Positions 1 to 9,238 of a stretch of 64,000 nt of DNA are shown here, piece by piece. The DNA comes from an uncultured Limosilactobacillus sp. (GTDB lineage Bacteria > Bacillota > Bacilli > Lactobacillales > Lactobacillaceae). The DNA lies in the NCBI RefSeq assembly GCF_934202705.1, contig NZ_CAKPYE010000008.1, positions 1 through 64,000 on the forward strand, in the 5' to 3' direction. The notes under the pieces are model-generated. The model saw only the letters and a program-made list of their open reading frames with translations, had not been told where the DNA came from and ran no database searches. A program made the translations under genes and the position numbers. Position 1 is the first letter of the stretch, and every line of letters begins with the position of its first letter.

Positions 1-5
1 AAGAA

Positions 6-40
6 GAACCGTTCGGAATTTTGAGAATTCCGAACGGTTC
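6..40 (-). terminator. Hairpin, probable terminator of the nitroreductase gene
   Basis: A perfect 15-bp stem (6-20 with 26-40) encloses a 5-nt loop. On the minus strand it is followed by a T-rich stretch that runs off the window edge, so it probably ends the gene at 80-682. It could also serve a convergent plus-strand gene lying outside the window. Confidence 0.6.
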
Positions 41-79
41 ATTTATTATAAAGGACTTATGTCACAGCCCCTTTTTAAT

Positions 80-682
80 CTATTGAATTAGTTTGAAAAC
101 CTGGTCTTCTGGAAGATAATCTTTATTCCCAGCTGGCTGTTCGATGGACCCAAATGGCATTTCTGCACGTAACTGCCAAGTTGTGGGAAGATCAAAGGCT
201 TGGTGAATAGCATCATCAATCAACGGATTATAGTGTTGAAGGCTGGCACCAATGTTTTGCTCAGCCAATGCTGTCCAAACTGCCTGTTGGGCGCCACCAA
301 TGGCTTGTTCTGACCATGGCTGAAAATTATCGGCATATGAAGGGAATTGCTGTTCTAACTGATGAACAATTTCCGTATCAGTTAAGTATAAAATGGTTCC
401 TAATCCTGCACGGAAAGTTGCAATCTTCGCTTTGGTTTTCTCAAATGCGGCTGGATCTTTAACAATTCTTTGTAAGGTCGTTTCCACAATGTCCCAAACT
501 TGGTCAGATTTTTGACCAAATAGGACGACTGCCCGCACAGTCTGACTATTAAATGCACTCGGTGAATTACGGACGGTGGTTTTAACCAAATCAAAAATTT
601 CTGTGGTGCTTAGATTGATGTTTTCACCCAAGGCGTAAATGGATCGGCGTTGACTAGCTAATTCGTTAAATTTAGAATCCAT
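80..682 (-). CDS. Nitroreductase family protein (Frm2/YdgI-like)
   Basis: This 200-aa protein is a putative soluble FMN-dependent NAD(P)H oxidoreductase. It has the short nitroreductase pattern: an N-terminal RRSIYALG stretch (FMN phosphate contact in this family), SPSAFNSQ around residues 40-47, and a central IGGAQQAVWTALAEQNIGASLQHYNP segment typical of the Frm2/HBN1-like subgroup. Length and lack of signal peptide fit a cytoplasmic enzyme. The ATG follows a strong GGAGGGATG ribosome binding site. The physiological substrate cannot be read from sequence. The gene stands alone, with its own promoter upstream and a hairpin downstream. Confidence 0.8.
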   Translation of the reverse strand: MDSKFNELASQRRSIYALGENINLSTTEIFDLVKTTVRNSPSAFNSQTVRAVVLFGQKSDQVWDIVETTLQRIVKDPAAFEKTKAKIATFRAGLGTILYLTDTEIVHQLEQQFPSYADNFQPWSEQAIGGAQQAVWTALAEQNIGASLQHYNPLIDDAIHQAFDLPTTWQLRAEMPFGSIEQPAGNKDYLPEDQVFKLIQ

Positions 683-723
683 GACTCATCCCTCCAAAAA
701 TTTTAGTAGTATATGTTACGATT

Positions 724-752
724 AGTTTAACTTACAAAAAGTTAGTAGTCAA
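724..752 (-). promoter_or_regulatory. Promoter of the nitroreductase gene with embedded inverted repeat
   Basis: On the minus strand TTGACT (747-752) and TAAACT (724-729) are separated by 17 bp. A 6-bp inverted repeat, TAACTT-5-AAGTTA (728-744), fills the spacer, where a repressor such as an HxlR or MarR protein could bind. No such regulator gene lies in the window, so the regulator is inference. Confidence 0.5.
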
Positions 753-837
753 GAAATTTATTGAGAAAGTTAATCAGAAAAATGTCATCAAAAATGTCAT
801 CTTAATAAAAGAGCCAAGATCAAGTGATCCTCACTGA

Positions 838-1848
838 TTATGCTTCATCAATGGTCACTTCACCAGCTACGTTGGTATTGAAAAACCGATCAATATCTTT
901 GACTCCCATTCCTTGGCCAAGTCCCCACATTAACTTGGTGATAGCACTTTCTGACGTCATGTCACGGGCACTGATGGCACCTTCAAGAAGTGCTTGGCGA
1001 CCGACTTCATACTTGGTTAAATCACTTCGCTCGTAAAGACATTGGCTGGCTGCAATTACCGGAATCCCTTGACGGATTAATTCGCCAATGGCCGCGGCAA
1101 CGTTGCGTCGAATAAAGGTCATGCCTCCAAGTCCGTATGCTTCGATCACAATTCCGTGACAGCCGTTTTTTGCTAAGGCATGGAGTAGTGTAGGGTCAAA
1201 ACCAGGGAATAGTTTAATGAGTGACACATTAGTGTCAATCGCAGTATTTAAAATACATTGCCGTGGTTGCCACTGTTCAGGAAGCTTAATTTCTAGACCG
1301 TCAGATGTAACTTCAGCTACGGGTGGGAAATTAACGCTTTCAAAAGCGTTAAAGGCTGTCGTTCGAACTTTTACTGCCCGACAGCCACGCATGACTTTGC
1401 TGTCAAATGCTAAGTAAATTCCAGGCTGTAAACTTGCAGCTGCTGCAAAAGCTAGGCGCATATTGTCTGGCGCATCGCTGAGCAAGACATTGATGGGTAC
1501 CTGACTACCAGTGAAAACTACTGGAATATCAATATTTTGCAACATGAAAGTCATCATCGAAGCGGTATAAGCCATTGTGTCAGTACCATGAGAAACCACA
1601 ATTCCATCATATTCATGGCGATACTTATAAATATCCTCTGCAATTACTTTCCATTCTTCTGGTTGAATGTTTGATGAATCAAGATTGAGAATGTCTTTAA
1701 CGTCGATCTGGTAAGGAAGGTTTCCAACCATTTTCAGGAGGTCTTCACCGGATTCGCCGGGCGCCAGTCCTTCGTCAGAAACTACCGAGGCAATTGTGCC
1801 ACCAGTCGATAATAAGAGCAATTTAGCCTTTGCCAATTTAGTCACCAC
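838..1848 (-). CDS. ansA: Type I asparaginase
   Basis: The 336-aa protein hydrolyses L-asparagine to aspartate and ammonia. Both asparaginase threonine motifs are present: STGGTIAS near residues 14-21 and HGTDTMAYTAS near residues 88-98 (catalytic Thr with the T-D-K-type triad region). No signal peptide is seen, so it is the cytoplasmic type. The start appears to be GTG at 1846-1848, but the upstream ribosome binding site is weak, so the exact start is uncertain. It lies downstream of the DHA2 exporter on the same strand but is separated from it by a strong terminator. Confidence 0.88.
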   Translation of the reverse strand: MVTKLAKAKLLLLSTGGTIASVVSDEGLAPGESGEDLLKMVGNLPYQIDVKDILNLDSSNIQPEEWKVIAEDIYKYRHEYDGIVVSHGTDTMAYTASMMTFMLQNIDIPVVFTGSQVPINVLLSDAPDNMRLAFAAAASLQPGIYLAFDSKVMRGCRAVKVRTTAFNAFESVNFPPVAEVTSDGLEIKLPEQWQPRQCILNTAIDTNVSLIKLFPGFDPTLLHALAKNGCHGIVIEAYGLGGMTFIRRNVAAAIGELIRQGIPVIAASQCLYERSDLTKYEVGRQALLEGAISARDMTSESAITKLMWGLGQGMGVKDIDRFFNTNVAGEVTIDEA

Positions 1849-1878
1849 ATTTCACTATAAATTCTAATTTCATTTTAA

Positions 1879-1910
1879 AAGCCCCCGCTTGTTTACACAA
1901 GAGGGGGCTT
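1879..1910 (-). terminator. Rho-independent terminator after the DHA2 exporter
   Basis: A GC-rich stem (AAGCCCCC paired with GGGGGCTT, extended by CTTGT/ACAAG) is followed on the minus strand by TTTTAAAA. It ends transcription of the gene at 1915-3330 before the asparaginase gene. Confidence 0.75.
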
Positions 1911-1914
1911 AATT

Positions 1915-3330
1915 TTAATGATCGTTGGCATCGTCTTGAATTTTAAACGAAATCAAAAGACCAATTACAACCAGAGCAATCGTAAAGTAAAAACCATAAT
2001 GAACACCGTTTGTGAAAATGAAGGCGTTACTACCACTGACTGCGTGGCGACCAACTTCAAGAAAACTGGTTGCTAATGCAGTAGCAAGCGCGCCAACAAT
2101 TTGTTGCATGGTGTTTAAAATGGTACTACCATCTGCTGATTCATGACCATTGAGCGCATTTAATGCACTGGTTTGTGAAGGAGACATCGCCAAAGGTGTC
2201 CCAATCATTAGAATCACGTGAGCCATAATGACATACCAAATGGGAGTTTTAGTGGAAACCAATGCAAGTAAAATAGCACCGATTAAAGCAATGAAAAGAC
2301 CCAAGCGCGCTGGTATTTTAGCGCCAATATTGTCATACATTCGACCGGCAATGGCTGAAACAATGGCATTAACTAATCCTCCAGGAAGCATGATGATCCC
2401 AGTGAGGGCAACGGGTAAAACCATCCCATTCTGAATATATTGTGGCAACAGATACATTGCAGAAAGAATAATTCCAAAGTCAATCATGACAATCGAGGCC
2501 CCGGTCCGGAAGTTGGTGTGTTTAAATACGCGCAGGTTAAGAATCGGTTCATCCAACTGCAATTGACGGTAACCATAGAACACAAGAGCAAGGACCCCAA
2601 TGATCAGTGAACCGATTACTTTAACGGATAACCAGCCGCTTTCACTGGCAAAACTAACACCAGCGATTAAGCCAGAGAAAGCTACTGCTGAGGAGACAAT
2701 GGAAGTAACGTCGACGTGGGGTTTGGTCAATTTAGCAATATTTTCCAAAGATGTGATTGCAAATATTAAAGCAATTGCTAGGAACGGTACAAATGACCAG
2801 AAAACCCAACGCCAGCTGCCAATTCCTAGTAAGATCCCAGTTAATGTGGGTCCAATTGCAGGGGCAAACATAATCACAAGGGCACACATCCCCATAACGG
2901 CACCAATTTTTTGTGGTGGAAAAATCTGCATTACAACAGTAAACATCAGGGGAAGAATTAATCCGGTCCCAATCCCTTGAATCATTCGACCGATTAGAAC
3001 TATTGCAAAACTATTACCCACCGCTGAAATGATTGAACCGATAATAAAGTCACAAAGAGCGAAAATAATCACTTGCCGGGTTGAAAACCACTTAGTGATC
3101 AGACTAGAAAGTGGGAGGATAATCCCGATAATCAACATGTACCCAGTGACTAACCATTGAATAGTCGACTGATTAACGTGGAGCTGAACCATGAGTTGGG
3201 GAAGGGCAATGTTAAGTGAAGTCTCACTAAACATGCCAACAAATGCTCCCAACATCATACTAACCATCGCCAGCTTCGGATGGTGGACGGAAACCCGTGC
3301 CTGTAAGTGCACTGTTTCTTGCTGATCCAT
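1915..3330 (-). CDS. MFS transporter, DHA2 (EmrB/QacA) drug exporter family
   Basis: This 471-aa membrane protein carries the DHA2 signature stretches: NIALPQL in TM1, WLVTGYML in TM2, GRMIQGIGTGLILPL in TM4 and FAPAIGPTLTG in TM5 (motif C-like, typical of proton-coupled exporters). It should exchange protons for a hydrophobic drug or other small molecule across the cell membrane. The start ATG follows AAGGAG at good spacing. It is a clear paralog of the protein at 58496-59896, with long identical blocks in TM1-TM5. The substrate is unknown. Confidence 0.85.
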   Translation of the reverse strand: MDQQETVHLQARVSVHHPKLAMVSMMLGAFVGMFSETSLNIALPQLMVQLHVNQSTIQWLVTGYMLIIGIILPLSSLITKWFSTRQVIIFALCDFIIGSIISAVGNSFAIVLIGRMIQGIGTGLILPLMFTVVMQIFPPQKIGAVMGMCALVIMFAPAIGPTLTGILLGIGSWRWVFWSFVPFLAIALIFAITSLENIAKLTKPHVDVTSIVSSAVAFSGLIAGVSFASESGWLSVKVIGSLIIGVLALVFYGYRQLQLDEPILNLRVFKHTNFRTGASIVMIDFGIILSAMYLLPQYIQNGMVLPVALTGIIMLPGGLVNAIVSAIAGRMYDNIGAKIPARLGLFIALIGAILLALVSTKTPIWYVIMAHVILMIGTPLAMSPSQTSALNALNGHESADGSTILNTMQQIVGALATALATSFLEVGRHAVSGSNAFIFTNGVHYGFYFTIALVVIGLLISFKIQDDANDH

Positions 3331-3432
3331 AAAACCAAACTCCTTCTCAAATAATCTTAACGGTAATTAATACCAACGATTGATTACTCTACCAGATTTA
3401 AAAATATTTCGTAAGGATTTTTTGAAAATCCA

Positions 3433-3461
3433 TTGAACTTTTTTAAAAACGATGTTATATT
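3433..3461 (+). promoter_or_regulatory. tRNA-Gln promoter
   Basis: TTGAAC (3433-3438) and TATATT (3456-3461) are separated by exactly 17 bp, about 35 bp before the tRNA. Confidence 0.65.
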
Positions 3462-3496
3462 TAAATAGTCGTCAGGGGCGATAAGTTAAATATTAT

Positions 3497-3568
3497 TGGG
3501 CTATAGCCAAGCGGTAAGGCAACGGTTTTTGGTACCGTCATGCGCTGGTTCGAATCCAGCTAGCCCAA
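3497..3568 (+). tRNA. tRNA-Gln (anticodon UUG)
   Basis: A full cloverleaf folds by eye. The acceptor arms are TGGGCTA and TAGCCCA. The D arm has AGCGGTAAGGC, and the anticodon stem ACGGT/ACCGT encloses the loop TTTTGGT, giving anticodon TTG. The T arm CTGGTTCGAATCCAG is canonical. CCA is not encoded. The gene is single, not part of a cluster. Confidence 0.95.
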
Positions 3569-3574
3569 CTGTTA

Positions 3575-3602
3575 AGTCATCACAGTTGTGATGGCTTTTT
3601 TG
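3575..3602 (+). terminator. Terminator after tRNA-Gln
   Basis: The stem AGTCATCAC/GTGATGGCT with loop AGTT is followed by a run of six T residues just after the tRNA. Confidence 0.85.
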
Positions 3603-3619
3603 TTTATTTAAACAAAAAA

Positions 3620-3648
3620 ATAATCGTCAGCCGATTGCTGACGATTAT
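3620..3648 (-). terminator. Terminator of the amino acid permease
   Basis: The stem TAATCGTCAGC/GCTGACGATTA with a 5-nt loop is followed on the minus strand by seven T residues. It lies 14 bp beyond the permease stop. Confidence 0.85.
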
Positions 3649-3661
3649 TAATTAAAACCAC

Positions 3662-5032
3662 TTACTTAATTTCTTTGTGTTGACGACTAGCAAAGAGAAG
3701 AATAGCCATCCATACCAGAGTAACAATTAAAGAAATCAAGGTACTTTCACGCATTGTCATTGTCACTGCAACAATGGCAAAGAAAATCAAAACGATGTAA
3801 TCCGAAATCGGGGAAAGTGGCATTTTAAAAGGACTTTCCTTAGGATACTTCTTGCGGAACTTTAAGTGGGTAACGACAATTGCCCCCCAAATAAATAGGA
3901 AGCTTGTGGTGGCTACACTAGAAATTAATGTAAAGACACTACCGGGAACTAAGTAATTCAGGGCTGCTGATAACGTAATTAGCAGTGCAGAAATTAAAAT
4001 CGCAAAGGTTGGTACTTGAAACCGCGAAATGTGACTGATCATCCGTACTTTTGGATTCGGTGATTTATAGGTTAATTCAGCTAACATCCGGCCAGTCGTG
4101 TATAAAGCGCTGTTACATGATGATGCCGCTGCAGTAATCACAACAAAGTTGATGATGTCGGCAGCTCCGTTAACCCCAATATCTTTAAAGACCATTACGA
4201 ACGGACTGGAATTAGCGTTTAGCAAGTTCCAAGGGAAAATCGACATAATAACCGCTAATGATCCAATATAAAAAATTAAGATTCGGACTGGAATGTTGTT
4301 AATCGCTCTTGGAATGACATCTTCAGGGTCTTGAGTTTCCGCAGCGGTCATTCCGACCATTTCAACCCCAGCAAAGGCAAAGACAACCATTGGCAGGGAC
4401 TTCAACACTCCAGACCAGCCGGTTGGAAAGAAACCGCCATGGCTAATCAGATTCATCGGCGTGGCGACTCCAGCACTTGTGTGGTAGCGGAAAAACATTA
4501 GTCCAACCCCGATTAAGATCAATGCGATAATGGCGACAATCTTAATTAGAGCAAACCAGAATTCTACTTCACCGAAGGCTTTGACAGTAATTAAGTTGAT
4601 ACAAAGTAAAATCGCAATGGTAATTAATCCCGGCACCCATTGCGGAAGTCCTGGTAACCAGAGCTTGATATATACACCAATCGCAGTTAATTCGGCCATG
4701 GCAATCGCGATCCAACTCGCCCAGTAGGCCCAACCAATAACAAAACCAGCGCGGTGACTCCAGTATTTATGAATAATATCAACGAATGAATGGTAATGGA
4801 CGTTGGTCATCATCATTTCACCCATTGCCCGCATCATCCAGAAACAGATGAGTCCAGTAATTAAATATCCTAAAATAATTGATGGTCCGGCAAAGTGGAT
4901 TGACTCACCAGAACCCAAGAATAGTCCAGTCCCGATCGCGCCACCGAGGGCAATCATTTGAACGTGACGATTGGTTAAACCACGTTGTAATTTATTAGAA
5001 TTTTGCGTGGTATGATGGCTATCATCAGCCAT
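3662..5032 (-). CDS. Amino acid permease, APC superfamily (AAT family)
   Basis: This 456-aa, roughly 12-TM permease has the AAT hallmarks: LTNRHVQMIALGGAIGTGLFLGSG at the start of TM1 (residues about 19-42, unwound GGAIGTG substrate site), AGPS, and the consensus region around FAGVEMVG in TM6. It should import an amino acid by proton symport. Substrate assignment within the family (aromatic, proline, lysine or other) is not possible here. The start follows AAAGGAGG. Single-gene unit with its own terminator. Confidence 0.85.
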   Translation of the reverse strand: MADDSHHTTQNSNKLQRGLTNRHVQMIALGGAIGTGLFLGSGESIHFAGPSIILGYLITGLICFWMMRAMGEMMMTNVHYHSFVDIIHKYWSHRAGFVIGWAYWASWIAIAMAELTAIGVYIKLWLPGLPQWVPGLITIAILLCINLITVKAFGEVEFWFALIKIVAIIALILIGVGLMFFRYHTSAGVATPMNLISHGGFFPTGWSGVLKSLPMVVFAFAGVEMVGMTAAETQDPEDVIPRAINNIPVRILIFYIGSLAVIMSIFPWNLLNANSSPFVMVFKDIGVNGAADIINFVVITAAASSCNSALYTTGRMLAELTYKSPNPKVRMISHISRFQVPTFAILISALLITLSAALNYLVPGSVFTLISSVATTSFLFIWGAIVVTHLKFRKKYPKESPFKMPLSPISDYIVLIFFAIVAVTMTMRESTLISLIVTLVWMAILLFASRQHKEIK

Positions 5033-5277
5033 TTAAATTCCTCCTTTAAGTTCATTACAATTAATGAACTATATATAAATATTAATCAAATTCTCATAAT
5101 ATTGCAAATCTGATGAGGTCATTACCTCCGAAAGCGAGTGATGTTCCTATTATACCGCATTCCCTTTATGAGAGAACAATAAATCAGCATCATGTAAACA
5201 TCTAATGGTCGATTGGTTGCGTTAGCATTGGTAATTCACTTATAATTGTAAAGATTAATTGCGGAGGAGTGGACAGC

Positions 5278-6858
5278 ATGTCACTAATGCTTTCAACAGT
5301 TTTTTTGATTGGGGCAGCCATCATCGGCATTGTGATCCATCGACAGTTTTTTAGCCACGTGGCGAGCAACTACATTAACTTAGTTCTTGGCATCATGATC
5401 GGGTTAGTTCCGATGCTGAATCACATGGTGGCAACGTTTCATTCAGAAATGTTTATGGGAATGGTGGTAGCGCCACTCCTGTTTTATGACGGGATGGAGA
5501 CACGGTTCTATAAAGTCGCTAGAGAGTTTCGTGTGATTATTTCGTTAACTATCTTCATGGCCTTGCTTTGTTCGCTGGCGGCTGCTTTTGGAATGGCAAC
5601 AACGGGAATTGTTAGCTTACCGTTGGCGTTTGTTTTAGCGGCGATTAGTACGCCAACCGATGCGACTGCTAGTGAAGCTGTTGCCCATGGGCTGATTATT
5701 CCTGGTACTGAACGGGTTTATCTTAAGTTGGAATCCTTATTTAATGACGCGTCTGGGATAATTCTTTTAAATATGGCAATTCTCTGGTATGTGAATGGTT
5801 ATATTAATTACGGACAGACAATTGCTAATTTTATGTATTCTGCGGTTGGCGGGGTTATTTTTGGCTTTGTCGGTGGCGGAGTAATCATTTTCCTTCGTCA
5901 GGCCCTGATCCGGTCACATATTAATTTGGTCAATACGGCCACCAGTACTGGGACCCCCTCTAAAATCATTTTTTTAGCAACCCCGTTTGTAATTTACTAT
6001 CTTGCGGAACATCTGCACATTTCCGGAATTATTGCCGTCGTTTGTACCGGGGTGTTACATAATGCCGAAATGGAACGGAGCAATTTACTCAATCCGCGAG
6101 TAATTTATGATTCACAAATGCTTACAGGGATGTTAAAAGAGCTTTTGAATGGGATCGTCTTTATTATTTTGGGAATAATGATGGTGCGGATTACTAACAA
6201 CAATAATGTGGTTACCCATCCCGAAAACTGGATTGTTCTAGGAATTATTATGTATGTTGCAAATGTAATAGTGCGTTTTCTCTATACCTTAATAGTACGG
6301 CGCTTGAACTGGCGACAAGCAATGATTTTTGCCTTTGGCGGGGTGCACGGGACGGTTACATTCGCGTTAGCGTTTATGGTTGCCCAAACGGCAGTCCGGC
6401 GCACCGATTTTAACCTGGTGTTAATGGCGGAAGCCGTTTTAATTGTGTTGAGTTTGTTAGTGCCAACCTTTTTATTCCGCGTAGTGTTAAAGCACCGGCC
6501 TGGTGATCAGACAGTTGCTAAAAAGACGATTCAAATTCGAGATGGAATGATTAAACATGCGATTGAGAAAATCCAACGGATTTATCTCCCGGACGAACTG
6601 CGGGAACTGATTTTGTATGATTTGCAAACTCAGCGGATGAACACTTCAATCAAACATTTTATTCAAGAATTTAAGCGATCACTCCGTCGACCTGGCTTAT
6701 CTCCTGAAGAGACGAACACATTGGATATGGCATATCGGTTAGCATTTCGCGAAGAACGCGAGTATTTAAATGAAGTTTCACAACAAGAAGACATGGATAT
6801 CATTACGAACCTATATTCAGAAATTCTGATGGCTGAGATGGTAGTACTAGATCATTAA
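5278..6858 (+). CDS. Na+/H+ antiporter, CPA1 (NhaP) family
   Basis: A membrane protein of 526 aa with about 12 TM segments followed by a hydrophilic C-terminal region of about 115 residues. The ion-binding motif is visible as STPTDATASEAV and then ESLFNDASGI, the FND motif of CPA1 exchangers. It should exchange cytoplasmic Na+ (or K+) for H+, for pH and sodium homeostasis. I chose ATG at 5278 because GGAGG ends 10 nt upstream; the in-frame GTG at 5269 abuts the ribosome binding site. It is 17 bp upstream of the HAD phosphatase and probably co-transcribed with it. Confidence 0.85.
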   Translation: MSLMLSTVFLIGAAIIGIVIHRQFFSHVASNYINLVLGIMIGLVPMLNHMVATFHSEMFMGMVVAPLLFYDGMETRFYKVAREFRVIISLTIFMALLCSLAAAFGMATTGIVSLPLAFVLAAISTPTDATASEAVAHGLIIPGTERVYLKLESLFNDASGIILLNMAILWYVNGYINYGQTIANFMYSAVGGVIFGFVGGGVIIFLRQALIRSHINLVNTATSTGTPSKIIFLATPFVIYYLAEHLHISGIIAVVCTGVLHNAEMERSNLLNPRVIYDSQMLTGMLKELLNGIVFIILGIMMVRITNNNNVVTHPENWIVLGIIMYVANVIVRFLYTLIVRRLNWRQAMIFAFGGVHGTVTFALAFMVAQTAVRRTDFNLVLMAEAVLIVLSLLVPTFLFRVVLKHRPGDQTVAKKTIQIRDGMIKHAIEKIQRIYLPDELRELILYDLQTQRMNTSIKHFIQEFKRSLRRPGLSPEETNTLDMAYRLAFREEREYLNEVSQQEDMDIITNLYSEILMAEMVVLDH

Positions 6859-6875
6859 CGGAAGAGGAGATTGAC

Positions 6876-7691
6876 ATGGCAATTAAATTAGTGGCAATTG
6901 ATATTGATGGTACATTAATTAATGACGAGCGAGCAGTGACACCCAGAACTATTGCAGCGATTAAACAGGCTAGTGCTGCTGGCGTTAAAATTGTCCTGTG
7001 TACGGGACGGCCAATGACTGGTGTCCGTCCATTTTTAAAGCAACTTGACTTGGATCATTCTGATCACGAATACGTGGTGGCTTTTAATGGTGGATTAGCG
7101 CAAGATACTAATGGTCAAGTGATTGTTAATTATACGGTCGATTTTGACGATTACATCGATATCCTTGGCTATGCAACTAAACAGAACGTCAAGTCAGTCA
7201 TTGAAACACAAGATTATATTTACACCACGAATCAAGACATTAGCCCATACGCGGTTCATGAATCCGGCTTAGTGTTCATGCCAATGCGCTACCGCTCCCT
7301 TGATCAAATCAACTCGATGCGGGATCAACTGGTGATTGGTAAGTTTATGATGACGGATGATCAGGCAAAATTGGATGATGCTCATCGCCAATTGCCAGAC
7401 GGCCTAGCAGAGCGCTTCAAAATTGTGCGTAGCGAAGATTTTTATCTGGAATTTGTTAACAAACGGGCCGGAAAGGGTGCCACTTTGGCGGCACTTTGTG
7501 ACCACTTGGGGATTGAAGCATCGGAAGTGATGGCCATTGGCAATGCGCAAAATGATGAATCAATGATCGAATATGCCGGAGTGGGAGTTGCAATGGGTAA
7601 CTCGATTTCTAGTACAATCCAAAAAGCTGATGTGACGGTGGCTGATAATAATCATGATGGAGTCGCCGAAGCTATTCAAAAGTATGTCTGA
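6876..7691 (+). CDS. Cof-type HAD-IIB phosphatase
   Basis: This 271-aa protein is a cytoplasmic phosphatase of the HAD IIB (Cof/YidA) class. Motif I is DIDGT at residues 9-13 with the nucleophile and acid Asp residues. Motif II is CTGRP (near residue 44), and motif IV is GNAQNDESM near residue 226. Substrates in this family are sugar phosphates or related metabolites; the specific one is unknown. The ATG follows GAAGAGGAG. It is the second gene of a likely two-gene operon. Confidence 0.88.
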   Translation: MAIKLVAIDIDGTLINDERAVTPRTIAAIKQASAAGVKIVLCTGRPMTGVRPFLKQLDLDHSDHEYVVAFNGGLAQDTNGQVIVNYTVDFDDYIDILGYATKQNVKSVIETQDYIYTTNQDISPYAVHESGLVFMPMRYRSLDQINSMRDQLVIGKFMMTDDQAKLDDAHRQLPDGLAERFKIVRSEDFYLEFVNKRAGKGATLAALCDHLGIEASEVMAIGNAQNDESMIEYAGVGVAMGNSISSTIQKADVTVADNNHDGVAEAIQKYV

Positions 7692-7698
7692 TAATAAA

Positions 7699-7726
7699 AC
7701 CGTTGGCGGAAAAGTCCGTCAACGGT
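7699..7726. terminator. Shared hairpin between convergent genes
   Basis: The stem ACCGTTG(G)CGGA/TCCG(T)CAACGGT lies between the stops of the HAD phosphatase and the convergent DUF2252 gene. The T-run is weak on both sides, so terminator strength is uncertain. Confidence 0.5.
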
Positions 7727-7736
7727 ATTTAGTATT

Positions 7737-9122
7737 CTATTTTTCAATATATTTGACAAATTGAGTGTAATCTTGATGAACCTGATTGGCATATTGGACG
7801 GCCCAGTCTGCTAAGTCACCGTCTAATTCTTTCTGATGTTTTAAGTAACCGCGAATCATTGGAGCGGTCGGACTTTGGTAGTGGGCCATTGCTAAAAGCA
7901 ATACACAGGTTTCACAATACAGCTGAAAGCTTGGCAAATCTAATTTGGCAACATTGATCGATTCTTTCATATCACGAAACTGCCGAACGTAATAACTCCG
8001 CCCTGCAAAGCTGGTCGCGCCAAGGAAAGGATCCGAAGATGATTGCAGGGTTCGTTGTGCGGTCACAATGCGCCGGCCAGCCCGTTGCCCATTGGCGATG
8101 ACTTGATTTTTAACCAGTTGCTGTATGTTGTAACGGAGGGGCAAGGCCTCTTTCATTTGAAGCACTAACGGAGTGCCGTCATTTCCGGTTAATAAGAAGA
8201 GATAACAGCGAGTGCCAAAGCTTCCCACCCCAACACTATAGCGAATCAGGTCGGAAATGTGAAAATTGGCTAAAAACACTTGAATATCTGGCCGAACGTG
8301 CTGACGGTATTTACGGAAGCCCGCTAGCAATTGTTGATAACGTTGCTCGCTGACGTGGCGTGCCCGGGGAACGTTTTCCATAAAATGGTACTCTCCATCA
8401 GGACCGATGCTGGCCAGCTTTTTAACCGCCTGAGCAGAATTCGAATGGTGACTTTTTTTGAGGATCCGCTTCATTACGGCTTGAATCGTTTGCGGTTGTT
8501 TGTGGTGATCGAGTAGCTGGATGGTTTTGATCATATCCGAGTATTTGAAAGAGAAGTAGTAACGTTGAAAAAGGGCATCCTGGTTAGCACGTTTCACAGC
8601 ATGGCGATAGGTCTTCGTGAGCCTTTTGAGCAGGCGGTGCAGGTCTTCTTGATCAAACCCATTCTCTTCACCGGCTAACTGGGCACTAACTAATAGTCGC
8701 TTCAGATCACTTTCCCAGTTGCCGATTCTTGCTTCATCGAAGTCATTTAATCCAAACAGTAGTTGACGTTCAGGTGAGGCATAAAAACCAAAATTTTGGA
8801 TGTGGGCATCACCACAGATAATAATTGGTAACTTGCTTTGGTGCTGATGTTTGAGATCTCTTTCCATTAATTCAGCAGTTCCACGAAAAAAAGCAAATGG
8901 GCTCGCAATCATCCTTTTGTGACGTAGTGGCAATAGTTCTGGAATCATATTATCCTCAGTTTTTTGGATGGCTTTGATGGGGTCGCGGTGAACTGGCACA
9001 TACTCGCCTAACTTGGTGCTCGCCAGGATTGCTTGCCGGTGTTGACCTAATTGTATTAACTCGTGTTTTGACTTGGTAATTTGGACGGCTTTTAAATCGA
9101 AAATATCTAATTGCGGTTCCAT
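7737..9122 (-). CDS. DUF2252 domain protein
   Basis: This 461-aa protein matches the DUF2252 pattern: SPFAFFRGTAELMERDL, the GDAHIQNFGF motif and LNDFDEA, which together resemble the catalytic and metal loops of aminoglycoside phosphotransferase-like kinases. Function is not established, though a kinase-like role is often inferred. I chose the ATG at 9122 because AAGAAGGAGG sits just before it; the frame opens 10 codons earlier at 9152 without a ribosome binding site. It is divergent from apbE with only about 115 bp between them. Confidence 0.8.
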   Translation of the reverse strand: MEPQLDIFDLKAVQITKSKHELIQLGQHRQAILASTKLGEYVPVHRDPIKAIQKTEDNMIPELLPLRHKRMIASPFAFFRGTAELMERDLKHQHQSKLPIIICGDAHIQNFGFYASPERQLLFGLNDFDEARIGNWESDLKRLLVSAQLAGEENGFDQEDLHRLLKRLTKTYRHAVKRANQDALFQRYYFSFKYSDMIKTIQLLDHHKQPQTIQAVMKRILKKSHHSNSAQAVKKLASIGPDGEYHFMENVPRARHVSEQRYQQLLAGFRKYRQHVRPDIQVFLANFHISDLIRYSVGVGSFGTRCYLFLLTGNDGTPLVLQMKEALPLRYNIQQLVKNQVIANGQRAGRRIVTAQRTLQSSSDPFLGATSFAGRSYYVRQFRDMKESINVAKLDLPSFQLYCETCVLLLAMAHYQSPTAPMIRGYLKHQKELDGDLADWAVQYANQVHQDYTQFVKYIEK

Positions 9123-9238
9123 AGCAGCCTCCTTCTTGGTTTTCTCCTTCATTTTAAAATTATTTTACCAATTGTAAATGGGTGTAAAAGGCTTGGTGAG
9201 CATATGGTATGATTTTTGATAGAGACGGAGGGATCGAG

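Noticed and set aside
2600..2980. 126-aa plus-strand ORF opposite the DHA2 exporter
   Set aside because: It is antisense to a conserved transporter with no ribosome binding site; an equivalent shadow ORF appears opposite the paralog at 58816-59205.
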